Made by a program: the position numbers and the translations under genes
The notes under the pieces: generated by a model
The model's input: the letters and a program-made list of their open reading frames with translations, nothing else
Databases searched by the model: none
Told to the model about the DNA's origin: nothing
Part shown: one piece after another, positions 52,112-61,500 of the stretch
Numbering within the stretch: the first letter of the stretch is position 1
Layout: every line of letters starts with the position of its first letter
Assembly (NCBI GenBank): GCA_934454215.1
Contig: CAKSGG010000004.1
Location: 1-64,000, forward strand
Direction: 5' to 3'
Length of the DNA: 64,000 nucleotides
Source: an uncultured Clostridia bacterium
GTDB lineage: Bacteria; Bacillota; Clostridia; UBA1381

Positions 52112-55100
52112 GTGAAAAAAATATTGCCGATTGCTTTGAGTTTGGTGTTAATTATTGCAGCTGCATGTGTGGTTGTTGTTAATCGCAATAACGCTGATAA
52201 CACTGAAACTGTTAGCGATATTAGTAAGAACAGTAATAATGACACTCCAACCGAAAAAGCCTCAACTTCAGATAAAGATGAAACTGAAAACAAGGATAAA
52301 AAACTTGCGAAAAAGATTAATAGCAAGGGCAAGGATACTTTACTGATTTATATGGTTGGTTCAGATTTAGAAACTCGTTCCAGAGCGGGAACCGATGATT
52401 TGAATGAAATTGCAGAAAGCGGTATTGATTTAAAAAAAGCTAATGTATTAGTATATGCAGGCGGCGCAAAAAAATGGCATAATGATATAGTGTATGAGGA
52501 AAATAATACAATATTGCAGCTTGGCAAAAAAGGCTTTGAAGCGGTTGCAAAAATGAAATCATCAAATATGGGAGACGCTGAATGTCTTTTGGAATTTTTG
52601 AATTATAGTTGCGAAAATTATCCGTCTGACAGCTATTCACTAATTATGTGGGATCACGGAAACGGACCTATAATAGGATATGGAAAGGATATGCTTTTTG
52701 ACAATGATTCGCTTACATTATCGGAAATGCATGAGGCATTAAAAGCATCACCTTTTGGAAAAGGTAAAAAGTTAGAGTGGGTTGGATTTGATGCGTGTTT
52801 AATGTCATCGGCAGAACTTGTGTGCACATGGGACAACTATGCAAAATATCTTGTTGCCTCACAGGAAGTTGAACCTTCATTTGGTTGGAATTATAGTTTT
52901 CTGAAAGATTTTGGTGCAATTGAACCGGTGGCTTTGATTAAAAATGCGGTTGAAGAATACATAAATGAATGCAATGCCTATTATGCAAAGCGAGGATATG
53001 AAAACCGAGATACTACGCTTGCTTGTATAGACCTTTCGTATGCCGGAGAACTTGAAAATGCTATCAATAATCTTTTTGGCAAGGCGGAATGTGATGTATA
53101 TACAGAATATAATAAACTTGTATCAAAAAGAGTTAATACAAGAGCTTTAGGCAGGGCAAGTACCGGTTCGGAATATGATTTAATTGACCTTAATGATATG
53201 GCAAAGCAATTAAGCGAAATATATCCTGAGGAAACCAATCAAATAAGCGAAGCTATAAAAAAATTGGTGATAAAAAATGGAACGAACACACAAGGCTGTT
53301 GCGGTATTTCTTTGTATTATCCGTTCTATAACAAATATTATTACGAAGAAAGCTGGGGAGATGCATACGGACAAATAGGTTTATTTGCAAATTATAAATC
53401 GTATCTTAATAAATATCAGAACATTTGGCTGAAGGATGATAAGTTAGATAGGTATGCTTCAAGCAATACTCCGGAAAAAGTTGCAGCTGACAGCCGCTCG
53501 GGATTTGATTTTTCACTGCCGCAAGGTCATGACAGACAGAGGTATAAGTTACAACTGACAGATGAACAAGCAGAAAATTTCGCAGAAGCAAAGGTGTATA
53601 TACTTGAACGTCGTGGAAAAGGTAGATACCATATTGTGTTTTCCGATAACAGCGTTGCAGACAATGACGGAATTCTTACATATGACTTTGAGGGAAAGGG
53701 GATTTTTGTTAAAAACAAATTTTGCGACTATTATCTGCCGGTTTCAACGGGTTATGACAGTGTCGGCGATATAAGCAGATATTCTTTAAAAATAAGAGGA
53801 AAAAATATTGAGAAACAAGAATTAAAGGATGCTTTATTTAATGTTTCCTTAAACAAAAAAACGGGAGAAGTGAATTTAAGCTCAATAACACCATACTCAA
53901 AATCCGATATTACAGGCGGTAAATTAGAGGAGCTTGATATAAACGATTGGGATTATATTTTTCCTATGAAGCCGGATTATCTGTTTTTGCAAAGATACGG
54001 CAACGGAGTTGTTAAACCGTTGTCGGAATGGACAGGAGACGGTTCTATTTCGTGGTATGATTTCTTGGTAAAGGATGGGATTGAGTTTGTCTATGCGGCA
54101 CTGGATAATTGGGATTATTCTTTGATTTTTGAAATAACGGACACACAGAATAATAAATATTGCTCAGAGCCGATTGCCATAGAGGTTGAAGCCGGTGATA
54201 AAGAAACATATAAGCCTGCGGACATTGATATAGAATGGAGCAGCGGGGAGCGAGTGAAAATTTTTGAAGCCGAAGACTCTGTTTTATATTTAAAAAAAGC
54301 AGAAAAACGTAACGGAGTTGAATATCTTCTTGAAGCTGAAAATAAAAGTGATTTTATCGTTGATTATGTTTTCAGCGATGTGGTGATTAATGAAAACATT
54401 ATGCACGGCTATGCAAGTTTAAGGGTTCTGCCGGGAGAAACAAACGACAGTTTTGCAGGAATACAGCTTGACGGTCTTACTGATTATGGCATTATTAATG
54501 AAGTGTATAAAATAAGCGGTAAGCTTACTGCCGAAATAATACCTGCAAACAGCATAGAAAAAATTAAAACGATTGAGAAGAATCAAACAATCAATATTGA
54601 TATATCGGGTGAGGCAGTGGAAAGCAATTTAAGAGAACGCTATCCTAAGTATGAATTTACTTCGGCATATTATGGGGCAACTTCTGGGGAACAGGAAATA
54701 TTCAACAATGAGAAATTCAAAATCACATTGCTTGCTTTTGGGAAAGCTGAACAATCTAATAGCTCCGGAGTCATTTGCATTGAGAATCTGACTGATGAAA
54801 AACAGGCAATAACTCTTGATTCATATTCAGTTAATGGCTATACATTTGATACCGGAGGCGGCGGAATATTATTGCCAAAGTGTAGAAAATATCACGATAT
54901 TTATTTCAGTGACAGAAAATTGAAGCAAAATGGCATATCCGCAATAAAATCCTTAAAAATAAAAATATCAGTGTATCAAAGCATAGAACAATATTATGAT
55001 AAATTTTCTGATGAAGGAATGTGGATTGATATAAAATTAAATACGAATGATATTGAAAATACAGTATCTAATGCTGATACCGGAGAGGTTATATTCAATA

Positions 55101-56641
55101 AGAATGATGTGAAGGTTATAATTACGGACTATGGTTTTCAAAAGGATAAACCGCAATGGAAGGTTGTTGTCGAAAATGAGTCAGACAGAGATATTAGTGT
55201 GAGTTTTGGTGATGAAAACAGCATATCCTCATCGTATATTACGTCTTCCAGCTTTGCTGTGGGAGCACATAATAAGAAAAGCGGAACGCTCTCAATATAT
55301 ACGAATAAGGAAGTCCCTGACGATATTCCGGCAAAAATATATATAATGGATTACTACGAAACAGAAATTCTATATACGAGTGATGAAATGGTTATGTTTC
55401 ATAATGAACCGCTTTCTAAACCGACTGAAGAAATATCTGTGGAGTGGACAAGTGCTGATGAACAAATTTTAGATGACAGAAACGGTGTAACAATATCCAT
55501 AAAGCAATTTGACTGGTACGGACAATTATGTTATGCTTTAGAATTTCAAAATAAAAGAGAAGAGGAGGCTGATTTCAATATTTATGATATTATTATAAAC
55601 GGGGATATTGTCACTTCAAACAACGAATATGTTTTCGTTGAGGCCGGCGAAACTAAAATCGGTCTCCGAATACCTTATTTTTGTGCAGTCACGGATATGG
55701 GGGTATTAGATGAAATATATTCAATTTCATTCAAGATAAAGGAAACAAGCATCTTTGTAAAGCAGTCGGCGTTTAACTATCATACGTTTAATATTCGTAT
55801 TAGCGATGATGCCGTTATCAAAAATATTACCGAGATGTATAAACCGTTTGATTTGACCAAGCCTTATATGGGTGCTTGGGCAGGCAAACAAGAAATCTTA
55901 AATAACGGTAAAATTAAAATTGAATTTATGGGTTTTGGACAAGGGCATCAATTGACGTCATGGGATGAGGAGTATTACGAGGGTGAATATGGTTTTTGTG
56001 CAGAAAATACTTCAGAAGAAACGCAGGTTGTTACCATTGAGGGATCATCTGTTAACGATGCATTTATAAACCCGGACAGAACGATGGAAATGGAAATTCC
56101 GCCTAAATGCAAGGCGTATTTTTCGGGAAGTATAAGTGATTTTAAGTTAAAACCTTATGGTATTACAGCTATTGAAAAATTGACATTTGCATTTTCGGTA
56201 TCGGAGAAAAATTCGCAAGATCATAATCTGGATTTGTTGTGGCTGCCTATCAATTTGGCTGAATCAGGAATAGCCTCAAATTATATAAAAGCAGATGAGA
56301 ATATTATATTTGATATGGACGGTATAAAAGTTGCTGTCGATTCATTTAACCAGGATCAATCCGGAAATTCAATATGGGAATTTACCGTGTTAAATGATAC
56401 AGCAGAGGATGTGTCTGTGCAATTTTTAAATTCTGACGGAAAAATGCTTAAATCCGGTGTATCCGATGTGAAACTCGGAGCTAAACAGTATAAAAAGGTT
56501 AAAGCCGAATTTTATAATGAAATTGCGGAAGAACTGAATTTTTATGTTGTTGTGAAAGATTTTTGGGGAGAAGAAACTATACTGAAAAGCGATGAGCTGA
56601 TTAATGTTAATAACAAAAAATATACAAAAGAAGGAGAATGA
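52112..56641 (+). CDS. Large secreted clostripain-family (C11) cysteine protease
   Basis: 1509 residues, GTG start after AAGGAGG, with a signal or anchor segment at 4-24. A C11 peptidase domain (about 70-440) starts LLIYMVGSDLE and carries the His of WDHGNG (about 181) and Cys229 of GFDACLMS, the clostripain/gingipain-type dyad. The remaining ~1000 residues are beta-rich and include an internal duplication of about 400 residues (about 708-1108 and 1109-1509), each starting near a W-x-S/T-x-E/D-x-I/V stretch. Clostripain-like enzymes cleave after basic residues. The stop overlaps the next gene's first possible ATG. Confidence 0.88.
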   Translation: MKKILPIALSLVLIIAAACVVVVNRNNADNTETVSDISKNSNNDTPTEKASTSDKDETENKDKKLAKKINSKGKDTLLIYMVGSDLETRSRAGTDDLNEIAESGIDLKKANVLVYAGGAKKWHNDIVYEENNTILQLGKKGFEAVAKMKSSNMGDAECLLEFLNYSCENYPSDSYSLIMWDHGNGPIIGYGKDMLFDNDSLTLSEMHEALKASPFGKGKKLEWVGFDACLMSSAELVCTWDNYAKYLVASQEVEPSFGWNYSFLKDFGAIEPVALIKNAVEEYINECNAYYAKRGYENRDTTLACIDLSYAGELENAINNLFGKAECDVYTEYNKLVSKRVNTRALGRASTGSEYDLIDLNDMAKQLSEIYPEETNQISEAIKKLVIKNGTNTQGCCGISLYYPFYNKYYYEESWGDAYGQIGLFANYKSYLNKYQNIWLKDDKLDRYASSNTPEKVAADSRSGFDFSLPQGHDRQRYKLQLTDEQAENFAEAKVYILERRGKGRYHIVFSDNSVADNDGILTYDFEGKGIFVKNKFCDYYLPVSTGYDSVGDISRYSLKIRGKNIEKQELKDALFNVSLNKKTGEVNLSSITPYSKSDITGGKLEELDINDWDYIFPMKPDYLFLQRYGNGVVKPLSEWTGDGSISWYDFLVKDGIEFVYAALDNWDYSLIFEITDTQNNKYCSEPIAIEVEAGDKETYKPADIDIEWSSGERVKIFEAEDSVLYLKKAEKRNGVEYLLEAENKSDFIVDYVFSDVVINENIMHGYASLRVLPGETNDSFAGIQLDGLTDYGIINEVYKISGKLTAEIIPANSIEKIKTIEKNQTINIDISGEAVESNLRERYPKYEFTSAYYGATSGEQEIFNNEKFKITLLAFGKAEQSNSSGVICIENLTDEKQAITLDSYSVNGYTFDTGGGGILLPKCRKYHDIYFSDRKLKQNGISAIKSLKIKISVYQSIEQYYDKFSDEGMWIDIKLNTNDIENTVSNADTGEVIFNKNDVKVIITDYGFQKDKPQWKVVVENESDRDISVSFGDENSISSSYITSSSFAVGAHNKKSGTLSIYTNKEVPDDIPAKIYIMDYYETEILYTSDEMVMFHNEPLSKPTEEISVEWTSADEQILDDRNGVTISIKQFDWYGQLCYALEFQNKREEEADFNIYDIIINGDIVTSNNEYVFVEAGETKIGLRIPYFCAVTDMGVLDEIYSISFKIKETSIFVKQSAFNYHTFNIRISDDAVIKNITEMYKPFDLTKPYMGAWAGKQEILNNGKIKIEFMGFGQGHQLTSWDEEYYEGEYGFCAENTSEETQVVTIEGSSVNDAFINPDRTMEMEIPPKCKAYFSGSISDFKLKPYGITAIEKLTFAFSVSEKNSQDHNLDLLWLPINLAESGIASNYIKADENIIFDMDGIKVAVDSFNQDQSGNSIWEFTVLNDTAEDVSVQFLNSDGKMLKSGVSDVKLGAKQYKKVKAEFYNEIAEELNFYVVVKDFWGEETILKSDELINVNNKKYTKEGE

Positions 56642-56643
56642 TT

Positions 56644-58104
56644 ATGAAAAAAAGATTATCAGTAGGTGTGATTATGTTGCTTTGCATATCTATGCTTGCA
56701 GGGTGTACGGTAGGTGGAACAAAGACAAAGGATTTTTCTAACACAGATGGAATTAGCTATGTTATGATTTATAATCCGAATATTTATGACGAATTGGAAG
56801 AAGTAAATGACGATTTGAACACAGGAGATTTTGGAACATATGTTGAAGCCATTATAAATAAAGCAGACGGACTGGAAGAGAAAGAGCAGCCGGCAGTTGT
56901 GACGCAATCTGTTTCTGATGTTATGAAAGATGCTCCGTTAGATAAATTTGATATTGGCGGCAACAGGGGCGGTTCGTTTATTGCTCCATATAATGTTGGA
57001 GATACTCACCAGTTTTATTGTGGATCAGAAACAAGAGAACTGAAAAACTTTGTTTGCAGATATGCAGGCAAGAGTTGCAATATCTGGACTTGCGACGGTT
57101 CTGTAAATTCGGCAGTCATTGATGATTATGGCAGGGAATTTGATGAGAATATATATGATAAAATGATTGCTATGTTTGGCGAACCCAGATTTGCTGATAA
57201 TGGCGGTAAGGTTAATTTGCTGTTCTATCCAATGGATGGGAATACCGGAGGATTTTTTCATGCACTTGATTTATGGGCGTCTGATGAGGTTTCGCCAATT
57301 GAAACGGCTCAATATTGCATAAATACCGATCACGCAATTGTTAATATTAACTCATTATTGACAGATTATAAAGATTTTATGTACTCGACAATGGCACATG
57401 AATTCCAACATTTGATTTGCTTTACAAATTTCTTTTATACTGCCGGCGGAATTAATATGAGAACTTGGCTCAATGAAGCAATGTCGGGGTATGTGGAAGA
57501 ACAATTGTACCCGGGGTCGAAAGATTTGGAAGGTCATTATGATGCATTTGTAGGAAGTACTCGTATCAGGCACGGGCAATCAATGTATAATTTTGATACA
57601 ACGCTAACAAAGTCAGAACTTGATATAGGTGTTTATGGCTCAGTATATCTATTCAGTGAGTATTTAGCCAAGCTTTCGGGAAATGATGTGTTTTCAAATA
57701 TTCATTCATATTGGCGGAATTCATATAGCAGCACATTAGATGAGGCTGAAGCAATAGTAAAATCTGTACCTGAAGAAGTATATAACAAAATCAATGCTAC
57801 TGTTAATTTCGGAGAGAAAGTTACATTTAAGAACAATAATGAGTCGTGGCTTAGTAAATTAACATTAAATTATTATCTGTCACTTTTAAAGCACGATGAA
57901 AGCAATCCTAAAGCATATGAAAAAGTAGTAAGTCAAACGCTTCTTTATGACGAAATAAATCCGGCTGACATTGAAGGTGGAGGCAGAGTTATTGTTGCAT
58001 TAAAAAATGGAAAGTTTGAAATTCCGCAAGATGCAGACTATGGGTTTGTCTATGTTGGCCTTGATGATAATTTTGAAGTTATAACAGATTACATAATACA
58101 ATAG
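56644..58104 (+). CDS. Zinc-metalloprotease lipoprotein (M30-like)
   Basis: 486 residues from the ATG 8 bases after AAGGAG; an ATG two codons earlier is too close to the site. Lipobox LAGC (about 19-22). A peptidase domain carries HEFQH (about 252-256), with WLNEAMSGYVEE about 25 residues later supplying the expected Glu ligand, as in M30 (hyicolysin-type) and related zinc proteases. It is surface-tethered and directly coupled to the clostripain-like gene, so the two form a protease pair. A long intergenic stretch with terminators follows. Confidence 0.82.
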   Translation: MKKRLSVGVIMLLCISMLAGCTVGGTKTKDFSNTDGISYVMIYNPNIYDELEEVNDDLNTGDFGTYVEAIINKADGLEEKEQPAVVTQSVSDVMKDAPLDKFDIGGNRGGSFIAPYNVGDTHQFYCGSETRELKNFVCRYAGKSCNIWTCDGSVNSAVIDDYGREFDENIYDKMIAMFGEPRFADNGGKVNLLFYPMDGNTGGFFHALDLWASDEVSPIETAQYCINTDHAIVNINSLLTDYKDFMYSTMAHEFQHLICFTNFFYTAGGINMRTWLNEAMSGYVEEQLYPGSKDLEGHYDAFVGSTRIRHGQSMYNFDTTLTKSELDIGVYGSVYLFSEYLAKLSGNDVFSNIHSYWRNSYSSTLDEAEAIVKSVPEEVYNKINATVNFGEKVTFKNNNESWLSKLTLNYYLSLLKHDESNPKAYEKVVSQTLLYDEINPADIEGGGRVIVALKNGKFEIPQDADYGFVYVGLDDNFEVITDYIIQ

Positions 58105-58156
58105 CATATATGAATTCAAAAAAACAGCTCCACATATTGCAGAATAGAATCAGGTA

Positions 58157-58165
58157 TGATAAAAT
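58157..58165 (+). promoter_or_regulatory. Extended -10 promoter of the helicase operon leader
   Basis: TG (58157-58158), one base and TAAAAT (58160-58165); a poor -35 (TTGCAG at 58137-58142) lies 17 bp upstream. Transcripts would start near 58172, about 40 bases before a strong hairpin. Confidence 0.5.
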
Positions 58166-58209
58166 AAGCGTGTAAAAATGGTAAGAAGATAACACAGGTA
58201 AGAAGTTAA

Positions 58210-58266
58210 GCAGGTTTAAGAGTTTCTATCCTACGGGATAGGTGCGTACTTAAACCTGCCTTTTTT
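58210..58266 (+). terminator. Two-part hairpin with T-run (leader terminator or small RNA end)
   Basis: Outer stem GCAGGTTTAAG (58210-58220) with CTTAAACCTGC (58249-58259), perfect 11 bp, and an inner stem CTATCC/GGATAG (58226-58231 / 58236-58241), followed by a run of six or more T. It could end the upstream protease operon or act as an attenuator or small-RNA terminator for the extended -10 promoter about 45 bases upstream. Confidence 0.75.
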
Positions 58267-58301
58267 CATTTTTACGGAAAACAAAATATTAAAGCGAAAA
58301 C

Positions 58302-58350
58302 AAACACATGTAATTAACCTGTTGCGGGAATTTGCGTGTGTTTTTATTTT
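58302..58350 (+). terminator. Second hairpin in the 352-bp gap
   Basis: AAACACATG (58302-58310) pairs with CGTGTGTTT (58335-58343) with one wobble, followed by TTATTTTT. Together with the hairpin at 58210-58266 it fills most of the 58105-58456 gap, in which I see no protein gene; three in-frame attempts near 58417-58456 are short. Confidence 0.6.
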
Positions 58351-58456
58351 TGCGAAAATTAAGGAGGAGAGTGCCAAAAAGGAACTTAAAAAAATAATTT
58401 AAGGAGGTTTGAACGATTGAGAAAAACAAAAAAATGTTATCAAGAGGTGGTTTATT

Positions 58457-61400
58457 ATGCGTGAATTGGCGGAACTATCACCAATAACTTATTTCGACCA
58501 AGCTAATGCACTCCGTTTGAACTGTTATGCAGATACTTTTGTATATCACAAAGCAAGCGGAAAAGAGCGGAATTTGGTTGCAATGCGTTTTGGAGGTTAC
58601 CCGGAGCAGGTAAGAGCAATGGCAGATGTTCTGCGAAAGGGAGCGGGAATTGAAACAATTATTGAAAATCACAAAATTATTTTGCACGCACAACATAAGG
58701 CATACAAACGCAGCATAACTCATGATGGAATTTATGCGGAGGGAACTATGCTTGCACTCGATGATGAAAACGGAGAAATGTCAGATGAGGAACAGATGGA
58801 GGTTGAAAGCCCCCAAGCAAAACGAAAAACATATATCTTTTGTAATGAAGGAGATACCGATTCGTTATATGCAGAATTGGATAAAAAGACTTCCATACCT
58901 CTTATCCCAGAGTTTAAGGAATACATTCTTGAAGAATGTTTAAAGAAAAAAATTCTGGTACAACTTGAAGTCTTGTCTGCCAGCGTTCATTTTGACGCAT
59001 ATATGTTTGAAGTGCGGAATGATGAAAAAGAGATTGAGCAAATCGTAAATGACGGTCTTAAAACAGGTCGCATAGCTATTCCGAATGCTGTGAAGCATAG
59101 TGGTTTTGACGATATTAAAACCGTTTCGCAGTATTTGAATATGTACGGAATTACGATTGCCAACAGAATAAGGAAATCATTTAATCCGCTTTTTGATCCG
59201 TCAACAGAGCATATTTGCGACGGATTAAAACGGATTAATGGTTACTTAAAAAAGAATGTGGGATACACTTTATATCCGGCGCAGCTTGCGGTTGCAGAGG
59301 CAATAAAACGGAGACTTGATAAAGCAAAGGTCGGAGTTATAGTTGCTGAGTGCGGCAGCGGTAAGACAAAAATAGGAGCGTCTGCTCTGGCAGCACATCA
59401 GAACGGAAAAAGGGCTTTTAATGTTGTGCTTTGCCCTTCGCACGTGACAAAAAAGTGGGTGCGTGAGATTGAAGAAACTCTGCCGAATACGAAAGCCGCA
59501 GTGGTGTATAACCTGGCGGATATAGACAGAGTTGTGGACGAACACAAAAAAGGAAATGAGTCTACATATATCATTCTTTCAAAGGAAAGAGCGAGAGACG
59601 GGTATATGTGGCAGCCTTCGGTAGTCTATTCACGAATTAAAAAGGCATATATTTGCCCACGATGCGGAGAAGTTATTAAAATGGATTTGAAAGATGATGG
59701 CACGAACTATAAAGTTGCTGCCGATCAATTCTTTTTCAGAAAGCAAAATACGCAAAATCATAAGTGTGAGAATTGCGGCGAATTGCTTTGGAGTGCAATA
59801 AATCCAAATGACAAGAGATTAAGCCATAATAAGTGGGTAAAAATCGGAAATTACGGTTTTGTTTATCGACCTTTTGCAGTAAGACATTTAGAGAAAACCA
59901 GGAATTTGAGAGTGCTTGATAAGCTTAAAGAGATTATATCACACCCCAATATGGTGTTTATAGCGAAAGGTGCTTATGTAAGATATTCAATGAGCGATTA
60001 TATTTCCGAGCGGTTAAAGCAAATAGACGGAGTTATTCTTGATGAGTTGCATCAGTTTAAGGGTGATAGTGGACAGGGCGATGCTATGGAAACCTTAGTA
60101 GGCTGCAGCAAAAAAGTTATAGGAATGACAGCGACACTGATTAACGGCTATTCAAGCGGTTTGTTTTATTTGCTTTATCGTATTGTTCCTTATTTAATGA
60201 AAATAGATAATAAGGATTACGAATCACCTAATTCATTTAACAACGAATACGGTGTAACCGAAATGACCTATGAGCTTGATGAAGGTGACTACAATGCGAA
60301 CAGTCGGAGCAAAAAAACGCTTTTGCAAACGAAGCAAAAACCAGGGGTATCTCCACTTGTCTATTCGAGATTTTTGATTGATTGTGCGGTATTTCTTTCC
60401 CTCAACGATATGGGAAAGCATTTGCCTGATTATGAAGAGATTCCGATAGAGCTTGATTTAAGACCGGATATCTTAAAGGAATATAAAAGAATTGAATCGG
60501 GCTTCAGAAGTGTTATGAAACAGCATAATGCAGCATCACGAAAACTGATGTCAAGTTTTATGAGCCTTATGACTACATATCCGGACCAGCCTTATAATGC
60601 TGAGCCGATATATTATCCCAGAAGTGATCAAGCGGTAATTGAGCCGAAGGATTTATCAAGTATTGATGAATTACACGAAAAGGATATTGCGGTGTTGGAT
60701 ATAGTTGAAAAAAAGGTCAAAAACGGTGAACGGGTTCTTATTTACACAAGCTGGGTAAAGATAGACACACAGGAAAAGTTGCTTAAATTGCTTGAAGAAA
60801 AAGGCTACAGAACTGTTGTGCTTGAACAGAGGGTAAAGCCGGAAAAGCGTGAGGAATGGGTGGAAAAACGATTGGAGAACGGTATTGATGTTCTGATAAC
60901 AAATCCATCTTTGGTGGAAACGGGATTGGACTTAAATGCGTTTACGACACTCATTTATTACAATATCGGATATAACCTGTTTACATTCAGGCAAAGTTCA
61001 AGACGCTCGTGGAGAATTAACCAGACGGCTCCAAGAATAGAAGTATATATCCTCTACTATAAGGGAGTTATGCAGGCAAGAGCCATAAAACTTATGGCGT
61101 CAAAGCTTGCGGCTGCAACTTTAGTGGAGGGGAATTTCTCGGACGAAGGACTGGCAGCAATGAGCGATTGCAATGATATGACATCACAGCTCGCAAGAGA
61201 GCTTACAAAAGGCATTCGTGATGAAGTCGAAGATGTTGCCTCTATGTTTAAGAAAATGGCAATTATCAAAGATGAAAACGAAGCAGTGGAAGATATGTCG
61301 GATTATATCATATCTGATGATACAACGGCAGAAAACCAAATACACAATGTTATATCCATAAGTGAAAAAATTGAACGCGCAAGGCTTATTGCAATGAAAT

Positions 61401-61489
61401 TAAACAGTGAAACGGCGAAAAAACAGGTTAAGGAAAACAATTACAATGCAGGAGGTCAATTAAGTTTGTTTGACCTCATAGCGAGTTAA
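58457..61489 (+). CDS. SNF2/DEAD-type DNA helicase with internal zinc ribbon
   Basis: 1010 residues. An N-terminal domain of unknown type (about 1-270) precedes the motor. Walker A is ECGSGKTK (about 297-304) and motif II is DELH (about 528-531). A zinc ribbon (CPRCGEV and CENCGEL) is inserted between them, then motif III-like GMTAT. The second RecA domain has VLIYTSW, VLITNPSLVETGLDL and QSSRRSWR. Such helicases are typical of large ICE replication modules; the exact substrate is unknown. The 12-base gap to the clamp homologue implies one operon. Confidence 0.82.
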   Translation: MRELAELSPITYFDQANALRLNCYADTFVYHKASGKERNLVAMRFGGYPEQVRAMADVLRKGAGIETIIENHKIILHAQHKAYKRSITHDGIYAEGTMLALDDENGEMSDEEQMEVESPQAKRKTYIFCNEGDTDSLYAELDKKTSIPLIPEFKEYILEECLKKKILVQLEVLSASVHFDAYMFEVRNDEKEIEQIVNDGLKTGRIAIPNAVKHSGFDDIKTVSQYLNMYGITIANRIRKSFNPLFDPSTEHICDGLKRINGYLKKNVGYTLYPAQLAVAEAIKRRLDKAKVGVIVAECGSGKTKIGASALAAHQNGKRAFNVVLCPSHVTKKWVREIEETLPNTKAAVVYNLADIDRVVDEHKKGNESTYIILSKERARDGYMWQPSVVYSRIKKAYICPRCGEVIKMDLKDDGTNYKVAADQFFFRKQNTQNHKCENCGELLWSAINPNDKRLSHNKWVKIGNYGFVYRPFAVRHLEKTRNLRVLDKLKEIISHPNMVFIAKGAYVRYSMSDYISERLKQIDGVILDELHQFKGDSGQGDAMETLVGCSKKVIGMTATLINGYSSGLFYLLYRIVPYLMKIDNKDYESPNSFNNEYGVTEMTYELDEGDYNANSRSKKTLLQTKQKPGVSPLVYSRFLIDCAVFLSLNDMGKHLPDYEEIPIELDLRPDILKEYKRIESGFRSVMKQHNAASRKLMSSFMSLMTTYPDQPYNAEPIYYPRSDQAVIEPKDLSSIDELHEKDIAVLDIVEKKVKNGERVLIYTSWVKIDTQEKLLKLLEEKGYRTVVLEQRVKPEKREEWVEKRLENGIDVLITNPSLVETGLDLNAFTTLIYYNIGYNLFTFRQSSRRSWRINQTAPRIEVYILYYKGVMQARAIKLMASKLAAATLVEGNFSDEGLAAMSDCNDMTSQLARELTKGIRDEVEDVASMFKKMAIIKDENEAVEDMSDYIISDDTTAENQIHNVISISEKIERARLIAMKLNSETAKKQVKENNYNAGGQLSLFDLIAS

Positions 61490-61500
61490 GGAGGAAATGT

